The notes under the pieces are model-generated. The model was not told where the DNA came from. It did no database searches and saw nothing but the letters and a program-made list of their open reading frames with translations. A stretch of DNA of 16,762 nucleotides, taken from contig CAJKDU010000049.1 in the NCBI GenBank assembly GCA_905198745.1, positions 1 to 16,762 of the forward strand. The letters are read 5' to 3'. This DNA is from an uncultured Prevotella sp. (GTDB taxonomy: Bacteria; Bacteroidota; Bacteroidia; Bacteroidales; Bacteroidaceae). Position 1 is the stretch's first letter; each line of letters starts with the position of its first letter. Positions 7,285-15,410 of this stretch are shown one piece after another. Made by a program: the position numbers and the translations under genes.

Positions 7285-7300
7285 AAACCCTTGGGGTTTT
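7285..7300 (-). terminator. weak hairpin after the metal-transport ATPase gene
   Basis: AAACCC (7285-7290) and GGGTTT (7294-7299) can pair around three bases, with a few T residues following on the minus strand. It lies 9 bp past the end of the ATPase gene and before the next promoter, so a terminator is plausible but weak. Confidence 0.35.
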
Positions 7301-7308
7301 AATGTTTT

Positions 7309-8019
7309 TTATTGTTGTAAAGTGTGGAATATGTGCTTTTTGAGTTCTTCTGCCGTAGCTTCCCCTCTGTCGAAATGTGTCACCTTGTTGTTGACAAATA
7401 CAATATGTCGGGCGTGTCGGGTGAGTTCTTCGATATCATGGCTTACCAATGCTACGGCACATTCACGGTTGAGCGTGTCCAGCAAGTCATACATTTGTGC
7501 CTGGTAGGCTTCGTCTATATATGTATTAGGTTCGTCGAGCACAAGTATGTCTGGACAGGACACAAGGGCGCGGGCCAGCAGAATTCGCTGCAGTTGCCCG
7601 CCACTCAGTGCGCTGATAGGCCTGTTTTCAAGTCCGTTTAGTTTCATCCGATTGATAATTCCGTCAACTTTTTGGCGTTCGTCTTCTGTGAATCTTCCCA
7701 GCAGTCTGTTCCGGGTGGTCAGACCTGTGAGTATGGCGTCGTAAACAGAGATTGGGAACGCCTTGTCTATTTTGTTGTATTGGGGCAAATAGCCCATGGT
7801 AATGTGTGTCGTTTCGTGTCCGTCTTTATAGTAGGTCACCTTGCCGGCAGTTGGTTTGATGATGCCGAGTAGTACTTTCATGAGAGTGGTCTTGCCTCCG
7901 CCGTTAGGTCCACAGATGCCTACGTAGTCGTGTTCCGTGATGTCAAAGTTGGCACCTGTGAGAACAGGCTGGCTGTCGTAGGCTGCTTCGATATCTTTTA
8001 AACTTATGATAGTGTTCAT
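7309..8019 (-). CDS. znuC: metal (Zn/Mn-type) ABC transporter ATP-binding protein
   Basis: This is the cytoplasmic ATPase of a metal-uptake ABC transporter of the ZnuC/MntB class. Its 236 residues show Walker A GPNGGGKT (37-44), the Q-loop at Gln80 (MGYLPQ), the ABC signature LSGGQ (138-142), Walker B ILVLDEP (158-164) and the switch His194 (VSHD). The phrases KTTLMKVLLGIIKPTAGKV and GYLPQYNKIDKAFPISV are typical of the zinc/manganese subfamily rather than sugar or peptide ATPases. It lies 41 bp after the binding-protein gene, whose product should be its partner. The ABC-3 permease expected next to it is not present; the next gene downstream is the unrelated DUF2723 protein. Metal specificity cannot be read from the ATPase. 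Confidence 0.9.
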   Translation of the reverse strand: MNTIISLKDIEAAYDSQPVLTGANFDITEHDYVGICGPNGGGKTTLMKVLLGIIKPTAGKVTYYKDGHETTHITMGYLPQYNKIDKAFPISVYDAILTGLTTRNRLLGRFTEDERQKVDGIINRMKLNGLENRPISALSGGQLQRILLARALVSCPDILVLDEPNTYIDEAYQAQMYDLLDTLNRECAVALVSHDIEELTRHARHIVFVNNKVTHFDRGEATAEELKKHIFHTLQQ

Positions 8020-8060
8020 CCTTTAGTGGTGTATGTTTAATTTGATCGTTTTCTGCTGAT

Positions 8061-8885
8061 TTACTTGAGACTCTCAGCAACATGGGTCATTTCTTCGCAC
8101 CAATGGTAATTCAGAGGGTCTATCTGAACTGGTGTTGCTCCCACTGCATTAGATACTGCACGCGTGTTCTTGATGTTGAACTGCCGTTGCACGAACAATA
8201 CTTTCACCCCTTCTTTCTTGGCTTGGCGTATCACGTTGAGTGTCTGTGCCGAACTTGGTTCTCTGCCTTCCTCTTCTATTGCTATTTGCTTGAGTGCATA
8301 GTCGTGTGCAAAGTAGGTGAGGGTAGGGTGATAGATGAGAAAGACAGTTTTCTTGTCTTTAGTGAGTTGCTTTCTCACCTTTAGGTCAGTGTTCCTTATC
8401 TTTTCGCAGAGTTTTTCTTTTCGTTCTTCGAAATAAGTACTATCGCGGTGGTCAATGGCCGTTAGTGCTCGACAGATGTTATGCGCCATGAGCATGGCAT
8501 TGTTGGCGCTCATCCACGTGTGAGGGTCTTCGTGACCGCCGGACGACTTAATTGGTTTTATTCCCTCGGATGCGTTGATGATGAGTGTATGAGGGGCATT
8601 GGCTTCCATGCGTTTCATCCATGCTTGTTCAAACCCTATACTTCCCACCTTGATGTACATGTCGCTTTGGGCAAGTTGTATCATCTGTTGAGCTGTGGGT
8701 TCGTATGTTTCAGGGCTCATGCCTTCTGGAACCATAGTCGTTACATGAAAGCGGTCTCCGGCAATTTCTTCGGTGAGGAATCTAAGTGGCTCTATGCTAA
8801 CCATGACGGTGCGCTTGTTCTGCTGAACGTCGTTGCAAGCTGCCAACAGGATAATCGTGATGAGTGGAAGGAAATATTTTTTCAT
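8061..8885 (-). CDS. znuA: metal ABC transporter substrate-binding lipoprotein (ZnuA/TroA family)
   Basis: The 274-residue protein binds a metal ion outside the inner membrane and delivers it to the transporter. I chose the ATG at 8885 because it gives a perfect lipoprotein signal: MKKYFLPLITIILLAAC with the lipobox Cys at 17. A longer reading from 8915 would put ten residues before it. Family motifs include VSIEPLRFLTEEIAGD, MVPEGMSPETYEPT, DPHTWMS (His122), IYHPTLTYFA (His186), EEEGREPSS and PVQIDPL (Asp256). His122, His186 and Asp256 fit three metal ligands. The first ligand, usually His in a SPHxY motif, reads Glu59. There is no long His-rich loop; GGHEDPH (116-122) is a minimal version. 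It starts 7 bp after the YqaA-like gene, so the two are co-transcribed. Confidence 0.9.
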   Translation of the reverse strand: MKKYFLPLITIILLAACNDVQQNKRTVMVSIEPLRFLTEEIAGDRFHVTTMVPEGMSPETYEPTAQQMIQLAQSDMYIKVGSIGFEQAWMKRMEANAPHTLIINASEGIKPIKSSGGHEDPHTWMSANNAMLMAHNICRALTAIDHRDSTYFEERKEKLCEKIRNTDLKVRKQLTKDKKTVFLIYHPTLTYFAHDYALKQIAIEEEGREPSSAQTLNVIRQAKKEGVKVLFVQRQFNIKNTRAVSNAVGATPVQIDPLNYHWCEEMTHVAESLK

Positions 8886-8892
8886 GTAATTG

Positions 8893-9345
8893 TTATATGA
8901 GGAAAGACAAACCATAGACGAGGATGAGGTATCTCAGCAGTTTTCCGATTGTGATGCTTGTTAGTGATATGGCTATGTTTGCTCTTGTCAGTCCGAGTAC
9001 GATTGTGATGGCACTACCAAGTATTGGCAGAAAGGCAAAGAAGCCCATCCATGCACCATGGCCTGCCATGAAATGTTTGGCCTTTTCAATGCTTTCGGGT
9101 TTCACGTGCAGATACTTCTCTACCCAGTCGAGTCTGCCCATTCTTCCCACGCAATAGTTGAACACAGAACCGCCGACATTGCCTATAGTTCCGAAGATGA
9201 CAAGGTTCAGAGGGTCGAGTCCTGCTGCCTGAAGTCCAGCCATGACTACCTCGCTACTGAAAGGAAATACGCTTCCAGCGAGGAATGCTGCCACGAGCAT
9301 GCCCCAATATCCCCAATCTACAAGAATTGAAATGAGGGCATCCAT
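8893..9345 (-). CDS. YqaA-like VTT/DedA-superfamily membrane protein
   Basis: The protein has 150 residues and about four hydrophobic segments. SVFPFSSEVVMAGLQAAGLDP and GTIGNVGGSVFNYCVGRMG are characteristic of the small YqaA branch of the VTT (DedA/SNARE-associated) superfamily. Members of this superfamily include lipid scramblases or flippases, but YqaA itself has no firmly assigned role. I start it at 9345 (MDALISILVDWGYWG) rather than at 9507, because the longer reading adds a polar, shadow-like stretch that lies wholly inside the upstream gene. With this start it overlaps that gene by 28 bp, and its stop lies 7 bp before the lipoprotein gene, so all are likely on one transcript. Confidence 0.85.
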   Translation of the reverse strand: MDALISILVDWGYWGMLVAAFLAGSVFPFSSEVVMAGLQAAGLDPLNLVIFGTIGNVGGSVFNYCVGRMGRLDWVEKYLHVKPESIEKAKHFMAGHGAWMGFFAFLPILGSAITIVLGLTRANIAISLTSITIGKLLRYLILVYGLSFLI

Positions 9346-10268
9346 AAGTTGAAGAGTGTTACTGCCGCTAAAGCGACGATATAGATGTAGAACGAGATGT
9401 TGGTCATCCACGTACGTGTCAGGGCTATGTAGTGACCAATGAGTGGAGCCGTGTTGACGATGGCGATTGCCAACCATTCGCAATAGTAGCTGGGGAAGAG
9501 TACGCACAAGACAAGGGCGATGATGTCTACAGTTATGAATGCATCATAGATCATGCGGGTGCGTATGTTGTCGTTGAAACGGGTGCGCAGATAATGCACA
9601 ATGCCTGTTGTGGCCAGAATGAGTGTGAGGGCGTAAGTGAGTATGTGGTTGAGTGTGATGCCTTCTATGTGTAGGATTGTATCTATACCCGTCAATTCAT
9701 TGAGCTGGCTGGAGAAATACGTGAAGTCTCCTATATATATATAATAGGTGGCGATGAACCAGTAGGGCGTGAACGTTCCTAAAATACTTGCCAGCCAGTT
9801 CTTGAAACTTGCCGCCATGAGGTTGAAAGAGACGATGAACCACAGGAATGGCACTAAATAGAGTATTGGTGCAAATACTGTGGAACCTATTCCGAGACAA
9901 AGAAAGGCAAAGTATACTGTGCCGTGTCCTTGTCTTTGCTGGTAGGCGTGGAACAATATGAGCCATGTGGCTATCATGGACAGCATCACGATGGCACTTT
10001 TCATGGTTACCAATCTTGGGCTGGCTGCCAACGCAAGCAGAAGAAAAGAGCATGATACGGTGCGACTGTAGATGCGGATGAGTGCGTTGTTGTTGTTGAG
10101 CTCCACCATAAGATAGGTGGAGATGATAATGAACAGCACGGGTAGGCTGACCACGTCCATCAGGCCGAGCACTTCGGCTGCTATCCACGCCATCAGCGTT
10201 AGCGTGGCTGTGGCAGGGAGTGTAAACCTGCTTTCGGCTATCCTGTTTTGAAGTCTCTTGACTGACAT
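9318..10268 (-). CDS. polytopic membrane protein of unknown function
   Basis: The protein has 316 residues and about ten hydrophobic segments spread over its whole length. Examples are ATLTLMAWIAAEVLGLM, VLFIIISTYLMV, LFHAYQQR next to a helix, and VALAAVTLFNLWM near the end. The loops are short, and there is no signal peptide, ABC-3 permease motif or catalytic signature I can name. Its general look resembles uncharacterised Bacteroidetes membrane proteins of around 300 residues, such as those grouped under DUF6427, but I cannot confirm this. It overlaps the YqaA-like gene by 28 bp and heads the metal-transport gene group. A role as a missing transporter subunit is possible but has no motif support. 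Confidence 0.75.
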   Translation of the reverse strand: MSVKRLQNRIAESRFTLPATATLTLMAWIAAEVLGLMDVVSLPVLFIIISTYLMVELNNNNALIRIYSRTVSCSFLLLALAASPRLVTMKSAIVMLSMIATWLILFHAYQQRQGHGTVYFAFLCLGIGSTVFAPILYLVPFLWFIVSFNLMAASFKNWLASILGTFTPYWFIATYYIYIGDFTYFSSQLNELTGIDTILHIEGITLNHILTYALTLILATTGIVHYLRTRFNDNIRTRMIYDAFITVDIIALVLCVLFPSYYCEWLAIAIVNTAPLIGHYIALTRTWMTNISFYIYIVALAAVTLFNLWMPSFQFL

Positions 10269-10313
10269 CTTTTTATTCTAATCTTGTTTTGATGTGTTTG
10301 TTGCAGACACGCA

Positions 10314-10354
10314 AGTGAGGGCAAGCCTTTGCCATGCTTGGGCTTGTCCTCACT
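10314..10354. other. 14-bp inverted repeat between purD and the membrane-protein gene
   Basis: AGTGAGGGCAAGCC (10314-10327) and GGCTTGTCCTCACT (10341-10354) pair fully except for one G-U, around a 13-nt loop. It fills much of the 109-bp gap after purD. No U run follows on the minus strand, so it is not a textbook terminator, although its place suggests transcript-end or mRNA-stability function. Confidence 0.6.
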
Positions 10355-10377
10355 CGTGCATCCTTGGATGTGGGTTG

Positions 10378-11646
10378 TTACAGGTCGCTTCCTATGTCAG
10401 AGCGGAAGTATTTGCCTTCGAACTTGATTTTCTGGGCTTCATTGAAACTTTTTTCGAGTGCTTCCTGCTTGTCTTTTCCGTAGCTGCTCACGGCAATGAC
10501 GCGTCCACCGTTGGTGACGAGCTTGCCGTCTTTCATGGCTGTGCCACTATGGAACACGATGGATCCTTCCACCTCGTTGGCGCCTGTAATCTCAAAGCCT
10601 TTCTTGTAGGCCTGTGGATAACCTCCACTAACCATCATTACACATACTGCCGAGCGGTCGTCGAATTCCACCTTGCGTTTGTCGAGATCACCCTGTGCCA
10701 CACCTTCAAAGAGGTCTACAATGTCACTCTTGAGTCTGAGCATTACACTTTCGGTCTCGGGGTCTCCCATGCGGCAATTATACTCGATGACCATTGGCTC
10801 GCCCTCCACGTTGATAAGCCCGAAGAAGATGAAACCTTTGTAGTCGATATTTTCTTCTGCAAGTCCTTCTACCGTGGGGCGTATGATGCGGTCTTCCACC
10901 TTTTTCATCCATTCCTTGGTAGCGAAAGGTACAGGAGTGACGCTGCCCATTCCGCCAGTGTTGAGACCCGTGTCGTGCTCTCCAATACGTTTGTAGTCTT
11001 TTGCCTCTGGCAGAAGTTTGTAGTGCTTGCCGTCAGTGAGCACGAATACGGAACATTCTATGCCGCTGAGGAATTCCTCAATAACCACTTGTGCCGATGC
11101 TCCGCCGAACATGCCGCCTAGCATCTCGCGGAGTTCTTTCTTGGCTTCATCTATTGTGGGGAGAATCAGTACACCTTTTCCCGCACAGAGTCCGTCGGCT
11201 TTGAGCACATAGGGAGGTTGGAGCGTTTCGAGAAAACGCAGTCCTTCTTCAAGTGTAGTTCCGTCGAACGTTTTGTATTTGGCTGTAGGAATGTGATGAC
11301 GCTCCATGAAAGCTTTGGCAAAGTCTTTGCTGCCCTCGAGTACGGCACCTTTCTTGGATGGTCCGATAACGGGAATATCTGCTGTACGTGGGTCGTTGCG
11401 GAATTCATCGTAGATGCCTTTTACCAGTGGATCTTCCGGTCCCACTACTACCATGTCAATGTGATGCTCCACGGCGAAGTCTTTAAGCTTGTCAAATTCG
11501 TTGACGCCAATGTTCACGTTCTCGCCGCATTCAGATGTGCCGGCGTTCCCGGGAGCGATATAGAGTTTGTCTACCTTTTCGCTTTTAGCGATTTTCCATG
11601 CGAGGGCGTGTTCACGTCCGCCGCTGCCTAACAATAGAAGTTTCAT
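10378..11646 (-). CDS. purD: phosphoribosylamine-glycine ligase (GAR synthetase)
   Basis: PurD joins phosphoribosylamine and glycine using ATP, the second step of de novo purine synthesis, in the cytoplasm. The 422-residue length matches the usual ~425. The start at 11646 gives MKLLLLGSGGREHALAWK, with the family N-terminal motif GSGGREHA at 7-14; the longer reading from 11847 adds residues unlike the family. Further markers are IAPGNAGT, VVGPEDPLVKGI, FAKAFMERHHIPTA, VLKADGLCAGKGV (ATP-grasp), LLPEAKDYKRIGEHDTGLNTGGMGS and EYNCRMGDPETE (metal and ATP site). It starts 19 bp after ptpA ends, so it is the last gene of the cysE-purD group. The next gene is separated by a hairpin-containing gap. 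Confidence 0.97.
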   Translation of the reverse strand: MKLLLLGSGGREHALAWKIAKSEKVDKLYIAPGNAGTSECGENVNIGVNEFDKLKDFAVEHHIDMVVVGPEDPLVKGIYDEFRNDPRTADIPVIGPSKKGAVLEGSKDFAKAFMERHHIPTAKYKTFDGTTLEEGLRFLETLQPPYVLKADGLCAGKGVLILPTIDEAKKELREMLGGMFGGASAQVVIEEFLSGIECSVFVLTDGKHYKLLPEAKDYKRIGEHDTGLNTGGMGSVTPVPFATKEWMKKVEDRIIRPTVEGLAEENIDYKGFIFFGLINVEGEPMVIEYNCRMGDPETESVMLRLKSDIVDLFEGVAQGDLDKRKVEFDDRSAVCVMMVSGGYPQAYKKGFEITGANEVEGSIVFHSGTAMKDGKLVTNGGRVIAVSSYGKDKQEALEKSFNEAQKIKFEGKYFRSDIGSDL

Positions 11647-11665
11647 TGTCTCGTGTTGTTTTATG

Positions 11666-13876
11666 TTATTTGATTGTCTTGAGATAATCCTCGAAATATT
11701 GTGTGATGCGTTCGTGGAGGTGTGTACTCTGGTGTCCGCGCATGTTGTGCGGTTCGCCCGGATAGACGAAGAAGTCGGGTTGTGTGCCCTCCTTGATACA
11801 TTCCTTGAGGAACGACAGAGCGTGTTGTGGAACAACCACGGGATCATTCATGCCGATGATGACCTGGAGTTTTCCCTTCAAGTTCTTGGCTTTGGACAGT
11901 ACACTGGATTCTGCGTAGCCATCCGGGTTGTTCTCGGGTGTGCCCATATAGCGTTCGCCATACATTACCTCATACCATTTCCAGTCAATGACCGGACCAC
12001 CGGCAACTCCTACCTTGAACACATCGGGGTATGTGGTCATCAGTGAAGTAGTCATGAATCCACCGAAGCTCCAGCCATGCACGCCCATACGTTTTTGGTC
12101 GACATAGGGAAGAGACTTGAGATATGCCACACCTTGCATCTGGTCTTTCATCTCCTCCACACCCAGGTGGTGCCAAGTGGCCTGTTCGAAGTCGCGTCCG
12201 CGGTCAGACGACCCACGGTTGTCAAGGATGAATACGATGTAGCCTTTTTCTGCCATATATGTTTCCCAAGAGCGTGATGCCCAATGCCAGCGTGCCTCGA
12301 CGTTGCGTACGCCCGGACCGCCATAGACGTAAACCACGGTGGGGTAGGTTTTTGTCGGGTCGAAGTCTTGCGGCTTCACCATGCGGTAGTAAAGGTCGGT
12401 CACGCCGTCTGCAGCCTTGATGGTGCCGCAGGTGAACTGTGGCTGATAGTAACCTTTCCATGGGTCAGGTGCGCTGAAGTATGCTGTGCGATTGGCGTTG
12501 GCCGTGTTGACAATGGAGATGTTGCGTGGCACGTTGGGCTCAGTGTATTTGTCGTAGAGCCATGTCCCGTTTGTGCTGAGTGCTGGTGCGTGGTGCTTGC
12601 CGCTGGCGTCAGTGGTGTTGAGGTGGCAACCCTTTCCGTTGTCGAGCAGTGTGCGCTTGCCGTTGGCTATGTTGACAGCATAGACGTTGTTCTGCACAGG
12701 ACTGCTCTCTGTTGAGAGGACGATGGCGCTTCGGGTCTTGTGGTTGAAGCCCACCAGGTCGAGAACCACCCATTTCCCGCTCGTGAGTTGTTTGAGCAGT
12801 TTGCCTTCCGTGTTGTAAAGGTATAGATGGTTGTAGCCGTCGCGCTCACTTTGAAGAATGAACTTTGAGCTGTCCCAAGGAAGGAAGGTGATGGGGTTCA
12901 CGGGATGCACGTATTTGTCATGATGTTCTGTCAAGAGCGTTTTGACTTTTTGGCCCGTGGTGGGGTCGTATGCATCTAACCGATATTCTGTCTGTGCACG
13001 GTTAATTTCAATGAGATAGAGGGTGCGTCCGTCGGGAGCCCATGCTATGTTGGTGAAATAGCGGTCGGTGGGGTCGCCCGTGTTGAGATAGAGGGTCTTG
13101 CCGTTTCTCACATCGTATACGCCCACCTGCACCTTGTGGCTTGTTTGTCCGGCCATTGGGTATTTCTCGGGAGCCAGGGTGGCTACGCGCGTGTCAATGT
13201 CAACGAGGGGATAGTCGGTCACCATGCTTTGGTCCATGCGATAGAATGCCAGACGTGTGCCGTCGGCATTCCAGAAAGTGCCCTTATATATGCCGAACTC
13301 GTCGCGGTGGACGCTTTGGCCATAGACAATATCTCGTGAACCGTCGGTGGTGAGCTGGGCTGAATGTCCTTCGCCGTCAGTGACGTGGAGGTTGCAGTCC
13401 TTCACGTAGGCCACTGCGCGTGAGACGGTATTGAAATCATAAACACTCTCTCCGTCACGTTTCTGCTCCCATACCACGGCTTGTTTCTTGAAGTCGTAAA
13501 GGTAGCGCTTGCGTCCGTTGGTGAGAAGCACGAGCGGCTTTCCGGGATAGGGCAGTGTGGCACCCGTGAGGGTGGTCACGGCGTATGAGTCGTCGCCCTT
13601 GGTGCCCTTGATGAGCTGGTCGAGGGTGACCAGGATCTGTTCCTTGCCTGTAGACTTATTCACAGAGGCGAGTTGGGTGCGGTCTGTTCTCACCAGTTCG
13701 TCGCCCCACCATGTGAGGTAGCGCGTCTGTGGCGTGAACTGATAATAGTTCTTGCCGCCGAAGTTCAGCTCTTCGAGTGTGAACAGTTTTTGTGCCGAGA
13801 GAGAGGCGGGTGAAAGGGATGCCATGATGATGAGTAGGCAGGCAAAGAGTCTGCCGGTGAGTTTAGTCGTCTTCAT
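11666..13876 (-). CDS. ptpA: secreted S9-family prolyl tripeptidyl peptidase
   Basis: This serine exopeptidase releases tripeptides with proline at the third position, feeding peptide catabolism. The start at 13876 gives a signal peptide (MKTTKLTGRLFACLLIIM, ending near SLSAQ) and 736 residues; the longer reading to 13987 lies over the upstream gene. A DPPIV-like beta-propeller fills most of the N-terminal part, with HRDEFGIYKGTFW carrying a likely substrate N-terminus-binding Glu193. The alpha/beta-hydrolase domain holds GWSFGG (Ser603), MNDPVV (Asp678) and GEPHNMRG (His710). These numbers and Glu636 in DWKWYE equal those I recall for Porphyromonas gingivalis PtpA, and GGPVIDWKWYEVMYGERY is close to that enzyme. 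A DPP4-like dipeptidyl activity is the alternative. It overlaps the methyltransferase gene by 14 bp. Confidence 0.9.
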   Translation of the reverse strand: MKTTKLTGRLFACLLIIMASLSPASLSAQKLFTLEELNFGGKNYYQFTPQTRYLTWWGDELVRTDRTQLASVNKSTGKEQILVTLDQLIKGTKGDDSYAVTTLTGATLPYPGKPLVLLTNGRKRYLYDFKKQAVVWEQKRDGESVYDFNTVSRAVAYVKDCNLHVTDGEGHSAQLTTDGSRDIVYGQSVHRDEFGIYKGTFWNADGTRLAFYRMDQSMVTDYPLVDIDTRVATLAPEKYPMAGQTSHKVQVGVYDVRNGKTLYLNTGDPTDRYFTNIAWAPDGRTLYLIEINRAQTEYRLDAYDPTTGQKVKTLLTEHHDKYVHPVNPITFLPWDSSKFILQSERDGYNHLYLYNTEGKLLKQLTSGKWVVLDLVGFNHKTRSAIVLSTESSPVQNNVYAVNIANGKRTLLDNGKGCHLNTTDASGKHHAPALSTNGTWLYDKYTEPNVPRNISIVNTANANRTAYFSAPDPWKGYYQPQFTCGTIKAADGVTDLYYRMVKPQDFDPTKTYPTVVYVYGGPGVRNVEARWHWASRSWETYMAEKGYIVFILDNRGSSDRGRDFEQATWHHLGVEEMKDQMQGVAYLKSLPYVDQKRMGVHGWSFGGFMTTSLMTTYPDVFKVGVAGGPVIDWKWYEVMYGERYMGTPENNPDGYAESSVLSKAKNLKGKLQVIIGMNDPVVVPQHALSFLKECIKEGTQPDFFVYPGEPHNMRGHQSTHLHERITQYFEDYLKTIK

Positions 13877-15368
13877 AGTTCTTGTCTTTTTTGTCGAAGG
13901 GTTTGCCGCTTCGTCCGAAATGGCGTGGCTTGCGGTCGTCTTTGCTGTCACGCTGGAATCTGCGTGGCTTGCGGTCGTCGCGGTCAAACTTGCGTCTATC
14001 AGTCTTTTCCCCGTCGCGCTGGAAACGTCTTGGCTTGCGGTCGCTTCCCTTGTCGGCGTCAGCGCGTCGGCTCATGCTATAGAACTTGAATGAGCGTATG
14101 TCTGCTTCCTGATTCTCTTCGTCCTCGTCGAGACGCTTTTTAAACTCTCGGTTTTTCTTGAAGCGGTGCTTCTCTGCCATGGCACGCTTCTCTTCCTCGG
14201 TCTTCACCACGCCGCCTTCGCTGCGGAAATCCTTGAGCTTGCCGTCAAAGATGGCGTATTTGCGGAACTCACATTCCAGCGATCCGTTGAACACGGGAAT
14301 CTTGATGGATGGCTTCAAACCTATCTGATCGAAACATTCCTCGCGGTAGCTGAGCACCCAGGCTTCGCCGCCCATGAAGGCGTGCTTGAGCCGTTCGCCT
14401 ATCATCTTGTAGGTGCCGAGCAGGTCGGGTGTGGAGATTCGCTCGCCGTAGGGAGGATTCATCACAATGATACTTTTCTCCTTGGGCTGTTGGAAGTCCT
14501 TGAAGTCGCGCTGCTCGATGGTCACATCCTTGGAAAGACCGGCTGCCTTGACGTTGAGTGTGGCTGTGTTCACGGCCTTGATATCTATGTCGTAGCCGTA
14601 GATATGATGGGCAAACTCGCGTTCCTGTGAGTCGTCGTTGTATATCTGGTCGAACAGATCGGCATCGTAATCGGGCCATTTCTCGAAGGCATATTCCTTG
14701 CGGAACACACCGGGACTGATGTTCCGGGCTATGAGTGCTGCCTCGATGGCGATGGTACCGCTGCCGCACATGGGGTCGATGAAGTCAGTGTCGCCCTTCC
14801 ATCCGGTCATGAGGATCATGCCGGCGGCAAGCACTTCGTTGAGCGGCGCTTCCACCGATTCCTGTCGATAGCCTCTGCGGTGTAGGCTCTCGCCGCTGGA
14901 GTCGAGCGATAGTGTGCACTTGTCTTCGGCTATGTGCATGTTGAGCCGTATGTCGGGGTTGGCCACAGATATGTTGGGGCGTGAACCTGTCTTCTCCCGG
15001 AACTGGTCTACGATGGCGTCCTTGACCTTGTATGACACGAACTTGGAGTGGCGGAACTCTTCGGAGAATACAACGGAGTCAACGGCGAAAGTCTTGCCGT
15101 TGTCGAGATATTGGCTCCAGTCTATCTTCTTCACCTCTTCATACACGTCGTCGGCGCTTTCTGCCTTGAAGTGGCTGATGGGCTTGAGGATTCTGATGGC
15201 AGTGTGCAACTGGAAGTTAGCACGATACATCATTTCCTTGTCGCCGGTGAACGACACCATTCTTCTGCCTATTTGCACGTTGTTGGCTCCCAGTGTGGTG
15301 AGCTCTTGAGCCAGCACAGGTTCCAGTCCCATGAACGTCTTGACTATCAGTTCGAATTCTTTTTCCAT
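13863..15368 (-). CDS. THUMP-domain class I rRNA methyltransferase (RlmL N-terminal type) with basic repeat tail
   Basis: This protein probably adds a methyl group to a guanine N2 of 23S rRNA, by analogy with the RlmL N-terminal half of E. coli, using SAM. It has 501 residues. A ferredoxin-like/THUMP RNA-binding region lies at about 1-155. The Rossmann methyltransferase follows, with IDPMCGSGTIAIEAALIARN (197-216; motif I) and the catalytic IVMNPPYGER (301-310). The core ends near residue 380. A charged C-terminal tail has three copies of a DRKPR[R/H]F[Q/G]R unit at 443-452, 465-474 and 478-487, likely disordered and RNA-binding. It starts 42 bp after cysE ends and overlaps ptpA by 14 bp, so it sits within one operon. 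The exact target nucleotide is not visible. Confidence 0.88.
   Translation of the reverse strand: MEKEFELIVKTFMGLEPVLAQELTTLGANNVQIGRRMVSFTGDKEMMYRANFQLHTAIRILKPISHFKAESADDVYEEVKKIDWSQYLDNGKTFAVDSVVFSEEFRHSKFVSYKVKDAIVDQFREKTGSRPNISVANPDIRLNMHIAEDKCTLSLDSSGESLHRRGYRQESVEAPLNEVLAAGMILMTGWKGDTDFIDPMCGSGTIAIEAALIARNISPGVFRKEYAFEKWPDYDADLFDQIYNDDSQEREFAHHIYGYDIDIKAVNTATLNVKAAGLSKDVTIEQRDFKDFQQPKEKSIIVMNPPYGERISTPDLLGTYKMIGERLKHAFMGGEAWVLSYREECFDQIGLKPSIKIPVFNGSLECEFRKYAIFDGKLKDFRSEGGVVKTEEEKRAMAEKHRFKKNREFKKRLDEDEENQEADIRSFKFYSMSRRADADKGSDRKPRRFQRDGEKTDRRKFDRDDRKPRRFQRDSKDDRKPRHFGRSGKPFDKKDKNYEDD
13908..14042 (-). repeat. three in-frame repeats in the methyltransferase tail
   Basis: The DNA encodes three near-copies of a ten-residue unit DRKPRRFQRD, the last as DRKPRHFGRS. 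The nucleotide sequences are also similar (GCGGTC and TGGCTTGCGG recur), so they arose by internal duplication. Confidence 0.7.
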
Positions 15369-15410
15369 TGTGGTTTCTTTGACCTTATATTGTTGTTGTT
15401 TTCTTTCTTC

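Noticed and set aside
9346..9507. Longer YqaA-like start at 9507
   Set aside because: The added 54 residues are polar and shadow-like and lie inside the upstream membrane-protein gene.
10294..11121. 275-codon + strand frame opposite purD
   Set aside because: It is entirely antisense to a well-supported purD and shows no motif.
11647..11847. Longer purD start at 11847
   Set aside because: The added residues lie inside ptpA and do not resemble PurD, which starts MKLLLLGSGGREHA.
13877..13987. Longer ptpA start at 13987
   Set aside because: The added part lies over the methyltransferase tail and would hide the signal peptide.
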